Assembly (NCBI RefSeq): GCF_013459645.1
Contig: NZ_CP054861.1
Span: forward strand, 5,382,001-5,446,000
DNA: 64,000 nt
Reading direction: 5' to 3'
Source: Martelella sp. NC20
GTDB taxonomy: Bacteria > Pseudomonadota > Alphaproteobacteria > Rhizobiales > Rhizobiaceae
Numbering within the stretch: position 1 is the first letter of the stretch; each line of letters begins with the position of its first letter. The translations under genes were made by a program, and so were the position numbers. Positions 45,905-55,558 of this stretch are shown one piece after another. The notes below the pieces were generated by a model, which saw nothing but the letters and a program-made list of their open reading frames with translations, ran no database searches and was not told the origin of the DNA.

Positions 45905-46917
45905 GCGAACCACTTCTTTCCGTTGACAATCTCAGCGTCTCCTACAAGGTCCCCGGTGGCCTCGTCCATGCCGTCGATGGCGCAAGCTTCGATGTGCCCG
46001 AGGGCTCGATCACCGGCCTCGTCGGTGAATCGGGCTGCGGCAAGACCACCGCCGCACGGGCGCTGACACGGGTGATGGCCGACAATGCATCGATCTCCGG
46101 CGGCAGGATCATGTTTGCCGGACAGGATCTGGCAAAGCTGTCCGAACGCCGGATGAACGCGCTGCGCTGGCGCGATATCGCCTTCGTGCCGCAAAGCGCC
46201 ATGAACTCGCTCGACCCGGTCTACACCGTCGAATACCAGCTTGCCGAAGTCTTGCGAAAACGCGGCGGCATGGGGCGTAGGGATGCACGCCGCCGCTCGG
46301 AGGAACTGTTCGACATGGTCGGCATCGATCGCGGGCGGCTGTCGGATTTTCCTCACCAGTTTTCCGGCGGCATGCGCCAGCGCGTCGCGATCGCCCTAGC
46401 ACTGGCGCTCGATCCGAAGCTGGTGATCGCCGACGAGCCGGTGACCGCGCTCGATGTCATCGTCCAGCGCCAGATCCTCGACCAGTTGAAGGAATTGCAG
46501 GAACGTCTCGGCCTTTCCGTCATCCTGGTGACCCACGACATCTCGGTCGTCGCCTATATCTGCGACCGGACGGTGGTGATGTATGCCGGCAAGGTCGCCG
46601 AGGCCGGAACCACCAGGGCCACGCTGATCAAACCCTCGCATCCCTATACGATGGGCCTCAAGAATGCCTTTCCAGACCTGACCGGGGCGGAAACCGGCGC
46701 GCTGACGCCAATCGAGGGCGCGCCGCCAAACCTTGCCGATCCGCCGCAAGGCTGCCGGTTTGCCGAGCGCTGTCCCTTCGCCGTCAACATCTGCGCCACC
46801 GAACCACCGCTTGTCGCGCTGGATGCGGCCCATCAGGTTGCCTGTCACCGCGCCGGCGAGGCCACGGAATTGCGGGCCAAGGCCGCCAGAACAGAGACAT
46901 GGGAGGCGGGTCTTTGA
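45901..46917 (+). CDS. Peptide ABC transporter ATPase (DppD-like)
   Basis: 338 residues: Walker A GESGCGKTT (about residue 42), signature FSGGMRQRVA, Walker B LVIADEPVTALD, switch THDISVV, and the peptide-importer C-terminus HPYTMGLKNAFPDL with a cysteine-containing tail (CRFAERCPF ... C ... C) of the kind that binds an Fe-S cluster or structural metal in DppD/OppD. It is separate from its partner ATPase here, unlike the two fused ATPases elsewhere in the window. Confidence 0.92.
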   Translation: MSEPLLSVDNLSVSYKVPGGLVHAVDGASFDVPEGSITGLVGESGCGKTTAARALTRVMADNASISGGRIMFAGQDLAKLSERRMNALRWRDIAFVPQSAMNSLDPVYTVEYQLAEVLRKRGGMGRRDARRRSEELFDMVGIDRGRLSDFPHQFSGGMRQRVAIALALALDPKLVIADEPVTALDVIVQRQILDQLKELQERLGLSVILVTHDISVVAYICDRTVVMYAGKVAEAGTTRATLIKPSHPYTMGLKNAFPDLTGAETGALTPIEGAPPNLADPPQGCRFAERCPFAVNICATEPPLVALDAAHQVACHRAGEATELRAKAARTETWEAGL

Positions 46918-47921
46918 TGATGTCGGGAAAAAGGAGCGATGTTCTGGTCTCGGTCTTCGAGGCAAAGCTGCACTACAAGGTCGGAAGCGCGCTGTCTGCC
47001 ATGCGCGGCCATTCGTCCGTGGTGAAGGCCGTCGACGGCGTCACCTTCGATATCCGCCGGGGCGAAAGCATCGGCCTTCTGGGTGAAAGCGGCTGCGGCA
47101 AGAGCTCCATGGGAAGGCTCCTCCTCAAACTGGAGGACGTGACCGGCGGCAATATCAGTTTCGAGGGCTATGACCTTGTCGGCATGGGTCGGCAGCGGCT
47201 GAAGAAATTCCGCTCCCAGGCGCAGCTGATCTTCCAGAACCCCTTCGATGCGGTCAATCCGCGCTTTTCCATTCGCGCCACACTGGCCGAGCCGCTGGAA
47301 AATGCCGGGATCCCCAACAACGATCGCGAAACGAAGATCATCGCAGCGCTTCAACTCGTGAAACTGCCCGATCCGGAACAGTTTCTCGACCGTTACCCGC
47401 ACCAGCTTTCCGGCGGGCAGTTGCAGCGCGTGGTGATGGCGCGGGCGCTGATCCTCGAGCCCGAATTCGTCGTTGCCGACGAGCCAGTCTCGATGCTCGA
47501 CGTTTCCGTGCGCGCGGGCGTGCTCAATGTGTTTCGCGATGTCCGCGACCGACTGGGCCTGACGGCGATCTATATCAGCCACGATCTGGCCCTGGTGCGC
47601 TATGTCTGCGAGCGCACCATCGTGATGTATCTCGGCCGGATCATGGAAGACGGATCGACCGAGGCCATCGTGCGCGAACCGCTGCACCCCTATACCAAGG
47701 CGCTCGTTTCCGCCGTGCCTGTGCCCCATCCCGACCAGAGCCACGCTCCGCTGCCGATCGGACGCGGTGCGCCGGATCCGCGCAATCCGCCCTCGGGCTG
47801 CGTTTTCCGCGACCGTTGCCCCAAGGCCTTTGGGCGCTGCGCATCGGACGTCCCGAAGCCGCAGTCCGTCGGCAACCGGCTTGTCGCCTGTCATCTTTAC
47901 GACGGGGAGACCGGCGCATGA
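46917..47921 (+). CDS. Peptide ABC transporter ATPase (DppF-like)
   Basis: 334 residues: Walker [10 protein letters not shown], signature [11 protein letters not shown] (note L instead of R after Q), Walker [13 protein letters not shown], switch SHDLALV, and the C-terminal Cys tail [17 protein letters not shown] 46917 overlaps the upstream stop and follows GGGAGGCGGG; ATG 46920 is equally possible. Its stop overlaps the next gene by 4 nt. Confidence 0.92.
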   Translation: MMSGKRSDVLVSVFEAKLHYKVGSALSAMRGHSSVVKAVDGVTFDIRRGESIGLLGESGCGKSSMGRLLLKLEDVTGGNISFEGYDLVGMGRQRLKKFRSQAQLIFQNPFDAVNPRFSIRATLAEPLENAGIPNNDRETKIIAALQLVKLPDPEQFLDRYPHQLSGGQLQRVVMARALILEPEFVVADEPVSMLDVSVRAGVLNVFRDVRDRLGLTAIYISHDLALVRYVCERTIVMYLGRIMEDGSTEAIVREPLHPYTKALVSAVPVPHPDQSHAPLPIGRGAPDPRNPPSGCVFRDRCPKAFGRCASDVPKPQSVGNRLVACHLYDGETGA

Positions 47922-48925
47922 GGGCGGCCTATTACGAGACGACCGGCACCGCCGGCGACGTTCTGAAACTGGGCGATCTCGCCGATCCCGCGCCCGGGTC
48001 CGGCGAGGTTCTGGTGGCCGTCAGGGCTTCCGGCATCAATCCGGCGGATGTGAAGCGACGGGCCGGATGGCGCGGCGCGGGCATGGATCACCCCTTGATC
48101 ATTCCCCACACCGATGGCGCGGGCGAGATCGTCGCCGTCGGAACCAATGTTGACGCCGGTCGCATCGGCGAGCGCGTCTGGCTCTGGAACGCCCAGGGCG
48201 GCTATCGGCAGATAGGCCGCGCCTTCGGCACGGCCGCAGAACTGATCGCCATCAACGCGCGCCAGGCCGTCCGCCTGAACGAGCATCTGACCTTTGCGGA
48301 GGGCGCCTGCCTCGGCGTTCCCGCCATGACGGCCCATCGCGCCGTGTTTGCCGATGGCAGAGTAACCGACAAGACGGTGCTCGTCAGCGGCGCGGCCGGC
48401 GCGGTCGGCCATTTCGCCGTGCAGATGGCAGCGCTCGACGGCGCCCGCGTGATCGGCACCGTCAGCAATGAGGCGTCCGCCCTCCACGCGAAAGACGCCG
48501 GCGCCGAGATCACCATCAACCGCACACAGGAGAATGTGGCGGCCCGGATACTGGATCTGACGGATGGCGCGGGCGTCGACCGGATCATCGAGGTCGATTT
48601 CGCCGCCAATGCCGCTCTCGCCGCCGCCGTCCTGAAGCCGAACGGCACGATCGCCGCTTATTCCTCTAGCAGCAATCCAGAGCCGGTGCTGTCCTATTAC
48701 GGCTTTGCTTCCCTCGGCGCCAATCTGCGCTTCATCCAGGGCTTTGCCATCCCCGAGGGTGCGCGCCGTGCCGGTGAGGAGACAATCGATGCGCTTGCAG
48801 GATCAGGCCGGTTGAAGGTCGCCATCGGCGCCACATTTTCCCTTGCCGACATCGCCCTTGCCCATGAACGCGTGGAAGCGGGCGGGCTTGGCAATGTCGT
48901 CGTCTTTCCCGAAACGCCGGCGTGA
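47918..48925 (+). CDS. Quinone oxidoreductase-like MDR-family enzyme
   Basis: 335 residues of the zinc-independent medium-chain dehydrogenase/reductase family: N-terminal GroES-like domain (GEVLVAVRASGINPADVKRR) and a Rossmann domain with VSGAAGAVGHFAVQMA near residue 150 (NADPH binding). No catalytic-zinc ligands are seen. It is coupled by ATGA to the transporter ATPase, so it belongs to the same pathway, probably reducing an enone or quinone-like intermediate. The substrate is unknown. Confidence 0.85.
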   Translation: MRAAYYETTGTAGDVLKLGDLADPAPGSGEVLVAVRASGINPADVKRRAGWRGAGMDHPLIIPHTDGAGEIVAVGTNVDAGRIGERVWLWNAQGGYRQIGRAFGTAAELIAINARQAVRLNEHLTFAEGACLGVPAMTAHRAVFADGRVTDKTVLVSGAAGAVGHFAVQMAALDGARVIGTVSNEASALHAKDAGAEITINRTQENVAARILDLTDGAGVDRIIEVDFAANAALAAAVLKPNGTIAAYSSSSNPEPVLSYYGFASLGANLRFIQGFAIPEGARRAGEETIDALAGSGRLKVAIGATFSLADIALAHERVEAGGLGNVVVFPETPA

Positions 48926-48964
48926 AACATCCGCTGCGGACATATTCAGAATGAAGGTAGCCTA

Positions 48965-50788
48965 ATGTCAGACACTATGAATGAAAAACGGGATGGCGGC
49001 CCACCGCTCTGCGATCCCGTGACGCTCGAGATCATCCGTGGCGCGGTGGCCGCCGCCCAGGCGGAAATGGAAGCCCTTCTGGAGCGCACGGCGATTTCCG
49101 CCTTCATCCGCGAGAAGAAGGATTTCTATACCGCTCTCTTCGATGCGGACGGCGTGATGGCGGTCGGCTCGATGGTGCCGATCTTCGGCGACATGACGAC
49201 GCCGGTGCTGGAGAAATTTCCGGCCGAGACGATGCAGCCCGGCGATCTCTACTGGTATAATGATTGCTATGGCTCGCGCGGCGCGGTCTCCCATTCCAAT
49301 GACCAGGTGCTGCTTGCGCCCGTCTTCAAGGATGGCAGGCTCTCGGCCTTCGTGATGAGTTGGGCGCATTTCGCCGATATTGGCGGCATCCATCCGGGCT
49401 CGATCAGTCCCGATGCCACGGAGATATTCCAGGAAGGCATCATCGTGCCGCCGACGAAGCTGACCTCTGCGGGCGTCACCAACGAGGCCGCGCTTGAAAT
49501 CTTCCATCGCAATTCGCGCTTTCCCGACCAGAGCATCGGCGACATGCGCGCACTGATGGCGAGCGTCGATCTCGGCGTACGGAGGATCGGTGAGATTGTC
49601 GACCGCTTCGGCGCGGATGTTCTCGCCGACGCGCTTTCCCAGCTGCTGGTGCGTACCCGCAAGCTTGTGCGCGAGAAACTGGCCGAAACATTCGACTACG
49701 GCACCTATTCCTTCACCGATGCGATCGATACCGACGGTCATGGCAACGGCCCGTTCAAGATCCGGTTTTCACTGACGCGCGAAAAGACCGATGACGGCGA
49801 TGACCGGTTCATATTCGACGCCACGGCAACCGACGACCAGGCTCCCGGCCCGGTCAACTTCCTGATGAACCGGGGCGTACCCGGCATGGCGCTCGGTCTG
49901 TTCTATCTCGGCGGCGATCCGGCCCAGGTCTGCAATGCCGGCGGACCGAACGCTCTCGATGACGTGAGGCTTCGCGCTGGCTCGCTGCTGCAGCCGGAAT
50001 TTCCCGCACCGCTCGGCATGCGCGGCCTGACGACGATGCGGGTGCTTTCGGCGATCAACGGGCTCGTCAATGTCGCCGGCGGCAAGGCGCCCGCCGCCAA
50101 TTCCGCCTATGTGATCACGATCATGCGCGGCAAGTTCCGCGACGAGGACGACGGCCTGCTGAAGCGTTTTCTGCTCGCCGACGGCATCGGTGTCGGCTAT
50201 GGCGCAAGGCCGGATGCCGACGGCATCGACGCCGTTTATTTCGTCGCCCAGGAAAATTATCCTGTAGAATTTCTCGAGGTCGGCTATCCGGTGCGCCTCC
50301 GGCGCTACGGAATTGTCGAGAACTCCGGCGGTGCGGGGAAATTCCGCGGCGGCTGCGGCATCATCCGCGAGTATGAAATCCTCGCCGAGGACATGATGCT
50401 GGCGGTCCGGATCGACAGCGTGAAGAACCCGCCCTGGGGCATTCACGGCGGCATGGGCGGCGGCAGCGGCCGCGTCACCGTCAATCCCGGCCTTGAGAGC
50501 GAGAGGGGCCTGAAACCGCTTTCCGACGGCAACCGGCTGATCAAGGGCGACATTCTGCGCATGGAAACCGGCGGCGGCGGCGGCCACGGCCACCCCTTCG
50601 ACCGACCGGAGGAAAAGGTGCTGGCCGATGTGCTCGGCGGCTTCGTCAGCGCCGACGCGGCCGAACGGCTCTACGGCGTCGTCATCCGCGACGGCGCGAT
50701 CGATCACGCCGCAACAGCGCGGTTGCGCTCCAGCCGCCCCGAGACCAAAGCCTTCCATCGCCAGGAGTATGTCGATGTCCTTGCCTGA
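48965..50788 (+). CDS. hyuB: Hydantoinase B/oxoprolinase family protein (HyuB-like)
   Basis: 607 residues matching the HyuB family throughout: CDPVTLEIIRGAVAAAQAEM near residue 18, GDLYWYNDCYGSRGAVSHSN near residue 95, FADIGGIHPGSISPDATEI, TGGGGGHGHPFDRPEE near the C-terminus. HyuA/HyuB enzymes hydrolyse cyclic amides such as N-methylhydantoin or 5-oxoproline with ATP, or carboxylate ketones. Overlap with hyuA (14 nt) implies one complex. The family's substrate range is wide, so only ring-opening or carboxylation is suggested. Confidence 0.88.
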   Translation: MSDTMNEKRDGGPPLCDPVTLEIIRGAVAAAQAEMEALLERTAISAFIREKKDFYTALFDADGVMAVGSMVPIFGDMTTPVLEKFPAETMQPGDLYWYNDCYGSRGAVSHSNDQVLLAPVFKDGRLSAFVMSWAHFADIGGIHPGSISPDATEIFQEGIIVPPTKLTSAGVTNEAALEIFHRNSRFPDQSIGDMRALMASVDLGVRRIGEIVDRFGADVLADALSQLLVRTRKLVREKLAETFDYGTYSFTDAIDTDGHGNGPFKIRFSLTREKTDDGDDRFIFDATATDDQAPGPVNFLMNRGVPGMALGLFYLGGDPAQVCNAGGPNALDDVRLRAGSLLQPEFPAPLGMRGLTTMRVLSAINGLVNVAGGKAPAANSAYVITIMRGKFRDEDDGLLKRFLLADGIGVGYGARPDADGIDAVYFVAQENYPVEFLEVGYPVRLRRYGIVENSGGAGKFRGGCGIIREYEILAEDMMLAVRIDSVKNPPWGIHGGMGGGSGRVTVNPGLESERGLKPLSDGNRLIKGDILRMETGGGGGHGHPFDRPEEKVLADVLGGFVSADAAERLYGVVIRDGAIDHAATARLRSSRPETKAFHRQEYVDVLA

Positions 50789-52817
50789 AATCACGAGCGC
50801 CCTTTCGATCGCCGTCGACATCGGCGGAACCTTTACCGACATCTCGCTTCTGGATCGGCAAAGCGGCAGGGTCTGGCGCGCCAAGACGCCAAGCATTCCC
50901 TCCGACCCGTCAGCAGCCTTCCTCGATGGCATCCGCCTTGCCCTCGACGATGCGGGCCTTGAGGCATCGCGACTGACGCAGGTGCTGCACGGCACGACGG
51001 TCGCCACCAACATGATCCTTGAGGGCAAGGGTGCCAGAACTGCCCTTATCACCACGCGCGGCTTCCGCCACGTGCTGGAGATCGGTCGCCAGGATATTCC
51101 GCGCAAGGCCAATCTCTACAATTGGGTCAAGCCCGAGCGCCCGGTACCGGCCGCCCGCGTTCTCGAGATCGACGAACGCATCGGCCCCGGCGGCGCGGTG
51201 CTCGAACCGCTTGACGAGAAGAGCGTATGCCGGGCAGCCGAGGCGATCCGCGCCATGGACGTCACCGCCGTCGGCGTCTGCCTCCTGCATGCTTTCGCAA
51301 ATGCCGACCATGAAAAACGTGTCGTCGAGCTTCTGCGAGAAGCGCTTCCAGACCATGCCATCACCTGTTCGACCGATATCCTGCCGGTTGTGCGCGAGTT
51401 CGAGCGCTCGTTGACCACGGTGCTGAACGCCACCGTCATGCCGGGCGTGACCTCGTATGTCGAAAAGCTGGAACAGCGCCTTGCCGGCGAGAAGGTCGCG
51501 GCCCCACTGCTCCTGATGCAATCGAATGGCGGTGTCGCCGGTGCGGCAGCCATTCGCCAGGCGCCGGCGCTGACCGCGCTTTCAGGGCCCGCCGCCGGCG
51601 TTGTCGGCGCGAGGGCCGCGGCTTCGGCTTGCGGCATCAAGGATATCATCACCGTCGATATCGGCGGCACCAGCGCCGATATCTGCCTGATCAAGGACGG
51701 CGAGATCGGGCTGACCCAACATGGCCGCATCGGCGAATGGCCTCTGCCGCTTCCCATGGTCGACATGGTGACGATCGGCGCGGGCGGCGGATCGATCGCG
51801 AAGGTGAGCGATGGCACGTTGACCGTCGGCCCGCAAAGCGCCGGTGCAAGGCCGGGACCCGCCGCCTACGGCAATGGCGGCAAGGAGGCGACGGTGACCG
51901 ATGCCCATGTGGTGCTCGGCCATCTGCCGGCGAAACTGCTCGGCGGGCGCATGGCGCTGGATGTCGAAGCGGCCTCGGCCGTTGTTGATGCCGGCATTGC
52001 TGCGCCCTTGAAGCTTGGACGGGAGGCGGCGGCGCGGGGCATTCTCGCCATCGTCGACAGCCACATGGTTGGCGCCGTCCGCGTCGTCTCCGTCGAGCGC
52101 GGCCATGATCCGCGCGATTTCACCCTTGTGCCTTTCGGCGGCGCCGGGCCGCTGCATGGCTGTGCACTGGCGGAGCTTCTGGGCATCCGTCAGGTGATGA
52201 TCCCGACCGCGCCCGGCGTGTTGTGCGCCGACGGCCTTCTGGCCGCCGACCTCAAGGCCGAATTCAGCCGCACCATGCCGAAGGCCGGCGCGATCGATGT
52301 GGAAAGCGCCAGATCCATCATCGACGGTCTCGCGAAACAGGCCGATGACTGGTTTGAGGAAGAGGGCGTTCCAGCGGAAGCCCGCGAGAAACAGGCGATT
52401 GCGCTTCTACGCTATCACGGCCAGGGCGGCGAACTGGCCGTTTCCTGGGATGACGATGCCGAAATCGTGGAGGCCCGCTTTGGCGAGGCCCACCGGTCGC
52501 TCTACGGTTTCACCCTCGATGCGGCAATCGAACTGGTAACGCTTCGGGTCGAGGCCAGAGGCTGTGTCGAGGCTCCCGAGATCGCCGTCCTTCCGCCGCA
52601 ACAAGGGGCGATCACGCCTTATGACCATGTGCCGCTGCACTTTCAAAGCGGCACCGAGAATGTTCCCGTCATCGATCGGGCAACGCTCGGCGCGGGCGCG
52701 CGCTTCGAGGGGCCTGCTATCCTCACCCAGCTTGACACCACCACCGTCGTCAAACCCGGCTGGCGCGCAAGCGTCGAAGCGTCCGGCGCCGTCATTCTGA
52801 ACCGCAAGGAGGGCTGA
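50775..52817 (+). CDS. hyuA: Hydantoinase A/oxoprolinase family protein (HyuA-like)
   Basis: 680 residues with the actin-like ATP site: SIAVDIGGTFTDISLLD (about residues 10-26), GTTVATNMILEGKGARTALI near residue 75, a second phosphate motif TVDIGGTSADICLI near residue 294 and SGPAAGVVGA. ATG 50775 is preferred over 50769 because AGGAG is then about 8 nt away. It is the ATP-dependent subunit partner of HyuB. The M20 peptidase gene starts 4 nt after its stop. Confidence 0.88.
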   Translation: MSLPEITSALSIAVDIGGTFTDISLLDRQSGRVWRAKTPSIPSDPSAAFLDGIRLALDDAGLEASRLTQVLHGTTVATNMILEGKGARTALITTRGFRHVLEIGRQDIPRKANLYNWVKPERPVPAARVLEIDERIGPGGAVLEPLDEKSVCRAAEAIRAMDVTAVGVCLLHAFANADHEKRVVELLREALPDHAITCSTDILPVVREFERSLTTVLNATVMPGVTSYVEKLEQRLAGEKVAAPLLLMQSNGGVAGAAAIRQAPALTALSGPAAGVVGARAAASACGIKDIITVDIGGTSADICLIKDGEIGLTQHGRIGEWPLPLPMVDMVTIGAGGGSIAKVSDGTLTVGPQSAGARPGPAAYGNGGKEATVTDAHVVLGHLPAKLLGGRMALDVEAASAVVDAGIAAPLKLGREAAARGILAIVDSHMVGAVRVVSVERGHDPRDFTLVPFGGAGPLHGCALAELLGIRQVMIPTAPGVLCADGLLAADLKAEFSRTMPKAGAIDVESARSIIDGLAKQADDWFEEEGVPAEAREKQAIALLRYHGQGGELAVSWDDDAEIVEARFGEAHRSLYGFTLDAAIELVTLRVEARGCVEAPEIAVLPPQQGAITPYDHVPLHFQSGTENVPVIDRATLGAGARFEGPAILTQLDTTTVVKPGWRASVEASGAVILNRKEG

Positions 52818-52821
52818 AACC

Positions 52822-54201
52822 ATGACTGCAACCGGACTTGAACCCGTCTTCGCCCATATCGATGCGCATGCCGATGATTTCGTCGCGCGGGTGATGGAAT
52901 ATGTCAGCCACCCCTCGATCAGCGCCCAGAACAAGGGGATCCGCGAGGTCGCCGACATCCTGGTCGCAAAGCTTTCCGCCATGGGCTTTGAGGCCGAGAC
53001 CATTGCCACAAGGAACCATCCGATGGTGCTCGGCCGCTGGGAGAAGAAACCCGGCAAGCCGACCGTGCTGCTCTACGGCCACTACGATGTGCAGCCGCCG
53101 GAACCGCTTGGCGAATGGAACAACCCGCCCTTCGAGCCGACCATCCGTGACGGTCGCATCTATGCCCGTGGCATCGGCGACAACAAGGGTCAGCATTTCG
53201 CGCAGCTGATGGCGATCGAGACGCTGCTGGAAACGCGGGGGGAACTGCCCTGCAACGTGCTCTTCCTGCTGGAGGGCGAGGAAGAAATCGGCTCGCCGCA
53301 TATCGCCGAATTCGTGACCGAACATGCCGGGAAGCTGAAGGCCGACCTGGTGATCACCTCAGACGGTCCGCTGCATGAGAGCGGGCGGCCGATCATCACC
53401 TTCGGCGTGCGCGGCGTCGCCTCCTTCGAACTTCGCTGCCGCACGGCGCGGCGCGATGCCCATTCCGGCAATTTCGGCGGCGTGATGCCGCATCCGATCT
53501 GGAAACTTGTGCACCTGCTTTCAACGATGAAAAACGAGGCAGGCGAGATCACCATCGAGGGCATCAACGAACCGGTCATTCCCCCGACCAATATGGAGCG
53601 CGAGGCCGTCAGCCGTCTGCCGCTGGATCTTGAGGCGATCAAGGCCGATCTCGGCATCACCGAACTGGATGCTCCCGTTGATCGTGCCTATTACGACCGG
53701 CTGATGTTCCACCCGACGCTGACGATCAACGGTTTTCACAGCGGCTATGGCGGCGAAGGCACAAAAACGGTGTTGCCCTGCGAGGCGATCGTCAAATGCG
53801 ATATCCGCCTCGTCGAGCCGCTGACGCCGGACTACGTTTTCGACAAGGTGAGGGCCCATGTGGAGCGCCACGCGCCCGATGTCGCGTTCATCCCCGCAAA
53901 CGGCATGCTGCCGTCCAAGACGCCGATGGACAGCCCGTTTGCGGCAACCATCGAACAGGCGATTATCGACGCGCGCGGCGAAGCGCCTCTGCTCTACCCG
54001 ACCGTCGGCGGCAGCCTGCCGGATTACGTTTTCACCAAGATCCTGAAGACGCCGGCCTTCGTGGTGCCCTACGCCAATGCCGACGAGGCCAACCACGCGC
54101 CGAACGAAAACCTCGAGATCGAACTCTTCATCAAGGGCATCAAGACCGGTGCGGCGCTTCTGACGCGGATCGGCAGGACGGAAGCCGCTTCGGCTTCCTG
54201 A
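52822..54201 (+). CDS. M20-family metallopeptidase (CNDP dipeptidase-like)
   Basis: 459 residues. Di-zinc site: His-Asp in LYGHYDVQPPEPLGEW (about residue 88), Asp in ARGIGDNKGQ (canonical DDKG is GDNKG here), Glu pair in LEGEEEIGSP (about 152), His in RRDAHSGNFGG (lid domain start) and His in ADEANHAPNEN near the C-terminus. The family cleaves dipeptides or N-carbamoyl amino acids. Directly downstream of hyuBA, it would suit hydrolysis of the linear product of ring opening. No signal peptide; cytoplasmic. Confidence 0.88.
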   Translation: MTATGLEPVFAHIDAHADDFVARVMEYVSHPSISAQNKGIREVADILVAKLSAMGFEAETIATRNHPMVLGRWEKKPGKPTVLLYGHYDVQPPEPLGEWNNPPFEPTIRDGRIYARGIGDNKGQHFAQLMAIETLLETRGELPCNVLFLLEGEEEIGSPHIAEFVTEHAGKLKADLVITSDGPLHESGRPIITFGVRGVASFELRCRTARRDAHSGNFGGVMPHPIWKLVHLLSTMKNEAGEITIEGINEPVIPPTNMEREAVSRLPLDLEAIKADLGITELDAPVDRAYYDRLMFHPTLTINGFHSGYGGEGTKTVLPCEAIVKCDIRLVEPLTPDYVFDKVRAHVERHAPDVAFIPANGMLPSKTPMDSPFAATIEQAIIDARGEAPLLYPTVGGSLPDYVFTKILKTPAFVVPYANADEANHAPNENLEIELFIKGIKTGAALLTRIGRTEAASAS

Positions 54202-54231
54202 AACGCGGCTTTATCGAGGCCGGCGACTGAG

Positions 54232-54516
54232 TCAAGCGTTCCGGATACGGGGCATCTTGATCCTGCAGGATGTCCGTCGTCGAATGATCTCGGGCATATT
54301 GAAAGCGGCCTTACCGGTCATCGTCTTGGTAAAGAAGGCCCACAGACCGCCGAAGACAAAGATGGCGCTGCCGATGACCCACAAGCGCTGTGGCAGGATG
54401 GTCGCGCCGAGAATGTGGATCGGATCGTCGCCGGAAAGGGCCGGAAAACGGTGAAGCTGCTTGTCGAAGATGAACAGCATATCGGCGAGGCTGAAGCCGC
54501 CGCATCGTAGAACCAT
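54232..54516 (-). pseudogene. Branched-chain amino acid ABC permease (LivH-type) fragment
   Basis: The minus-strand frame reads DDPIHILGATILPQRLWVIG followed by a membrane helix and TKTMTGKA, a characteristic internal stretch of LivH-family permeases. Both the N-terminal helices and the C-terminal half are missing, and the frame runs out in unrelated sequence. No other Liv genes are nearby, so this is an orphan relic, probably left by rearrangement before the IS21 element arrived. Confidence 0.7.
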
Positions 54517-54806
54517 CGTCGCTCGTCTCGCCGATGTTGACCTCCAGAAGCGCGCGAAGCGGCGCTGCGAGGAGAACGAAGGCCCCTCTTAACCGCGTCG
54601 TACCTTTGCAACATCGTCCATAATGCAGATGGGGGTCGAATACCCCCCTGTCACGAGAGCGAGCCCATGATATGTGTCAACGGCGGCGTAAAAACCGGCC
54701 ACGGGGCGGAGCAAAAGTCGGCCACTTTGGGCGCAGGCATGAGACCCGCGGGAGGGCGTAGCCCGAGCGGGGGGCTCATGCCTGCGTTGCGATTTTTTGA
54801 AGGGTT

Positions 54807-55558
54807 TCAGCCAGCCTTTCGGGCGCGGCTTTGGGCGAGACGGTAGCTGTCGCCATTCATTTCGAGAATGTTGACGTGGTGGGTGATACGATCGAGCAGA
54901 GCGCCGGTCAGACGCTCCGAACCCAGAGTTTCCGTCCATTCGTCAAAGGGCAGATTGCTGGTGATCAGGGTGGCGCCCCGTTCATATCGCTGCGAGATCA
55001 ACTCGAACAGCAGTTCCGCGCCAGTCTTGGAGAGCGGCACGAAGCCGAGTTCGTCGATGATCAGCAGCTTGTACCCTGCCATCTGCTTTTGGAAACGTAA
55101 GAGACGCCGCTCGTCACGGGCCTCCATCATCTCGCTGACCATGGCGGCGGCTGTGGTGAAGCCGACGGACAGGCCCTTCTGGCAGGCCGCAAGGCCGAGG
55201 GCGAGCGCTATGTGCGTCTTGCCGGTTCCACTGGGGCCGAGAGCGATGACGTTCTCGCGACGCTCGACCCACTCGCAGCGGGCCAGTTCCATCACCTGCA
55301 TCTTGTTGAGCTTCGGTATGGCGGCAAAATCGAAACTGTCGAGGCTTTTGACGACCGGGAATTTTGCCGCCTTGATACGGCGCTCGACCTTGCGACGATC
55401 CCGTTCGATCATCTCCCGCTCGGCAAGCCGGCTGAGGTACCTGCGACGCCCTCGGTGGCGCAAAGCCGGGCCAGTTTCTGATACTCCCGCTGGAAGGTCG
55501 GCAGCTTCAGGCTCTTGAGGTAGTGGGCAAGCAGGATCTCAGGTGCTTCAGTGCTCAT
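54807..55558 (-). pseudogene. istB: istB, IS21 helper ATPase, frameshifted
   Basis: Start ATG 55558: MSTEAPEILLAHYLKSLKL, then TFQREYQKLARLCATEGV. At about 55440-55450 the frame changes, and the rest follows in another frame: YLSRLAEREMIERDRRKVE, Walker A GPSGTGKTH, Walker B LLIIDELGFVPLS, LITSNLPFDEW. Walker motifs are intact; only the frame break would prevent a full product. The start overlaps the istA stop by 4 nt, the usual IS21 arrangement. A sequencing error is an alternative to a real mutation. Confidence 0.85.

Noticed and set aside
55409..55463. Programmed ribosomal frameshift in istB
   Set aside because: No slippery sequence or downstream structure was evident, and IS21 istB is normally a single frame; mutation or sequence error is simpler.
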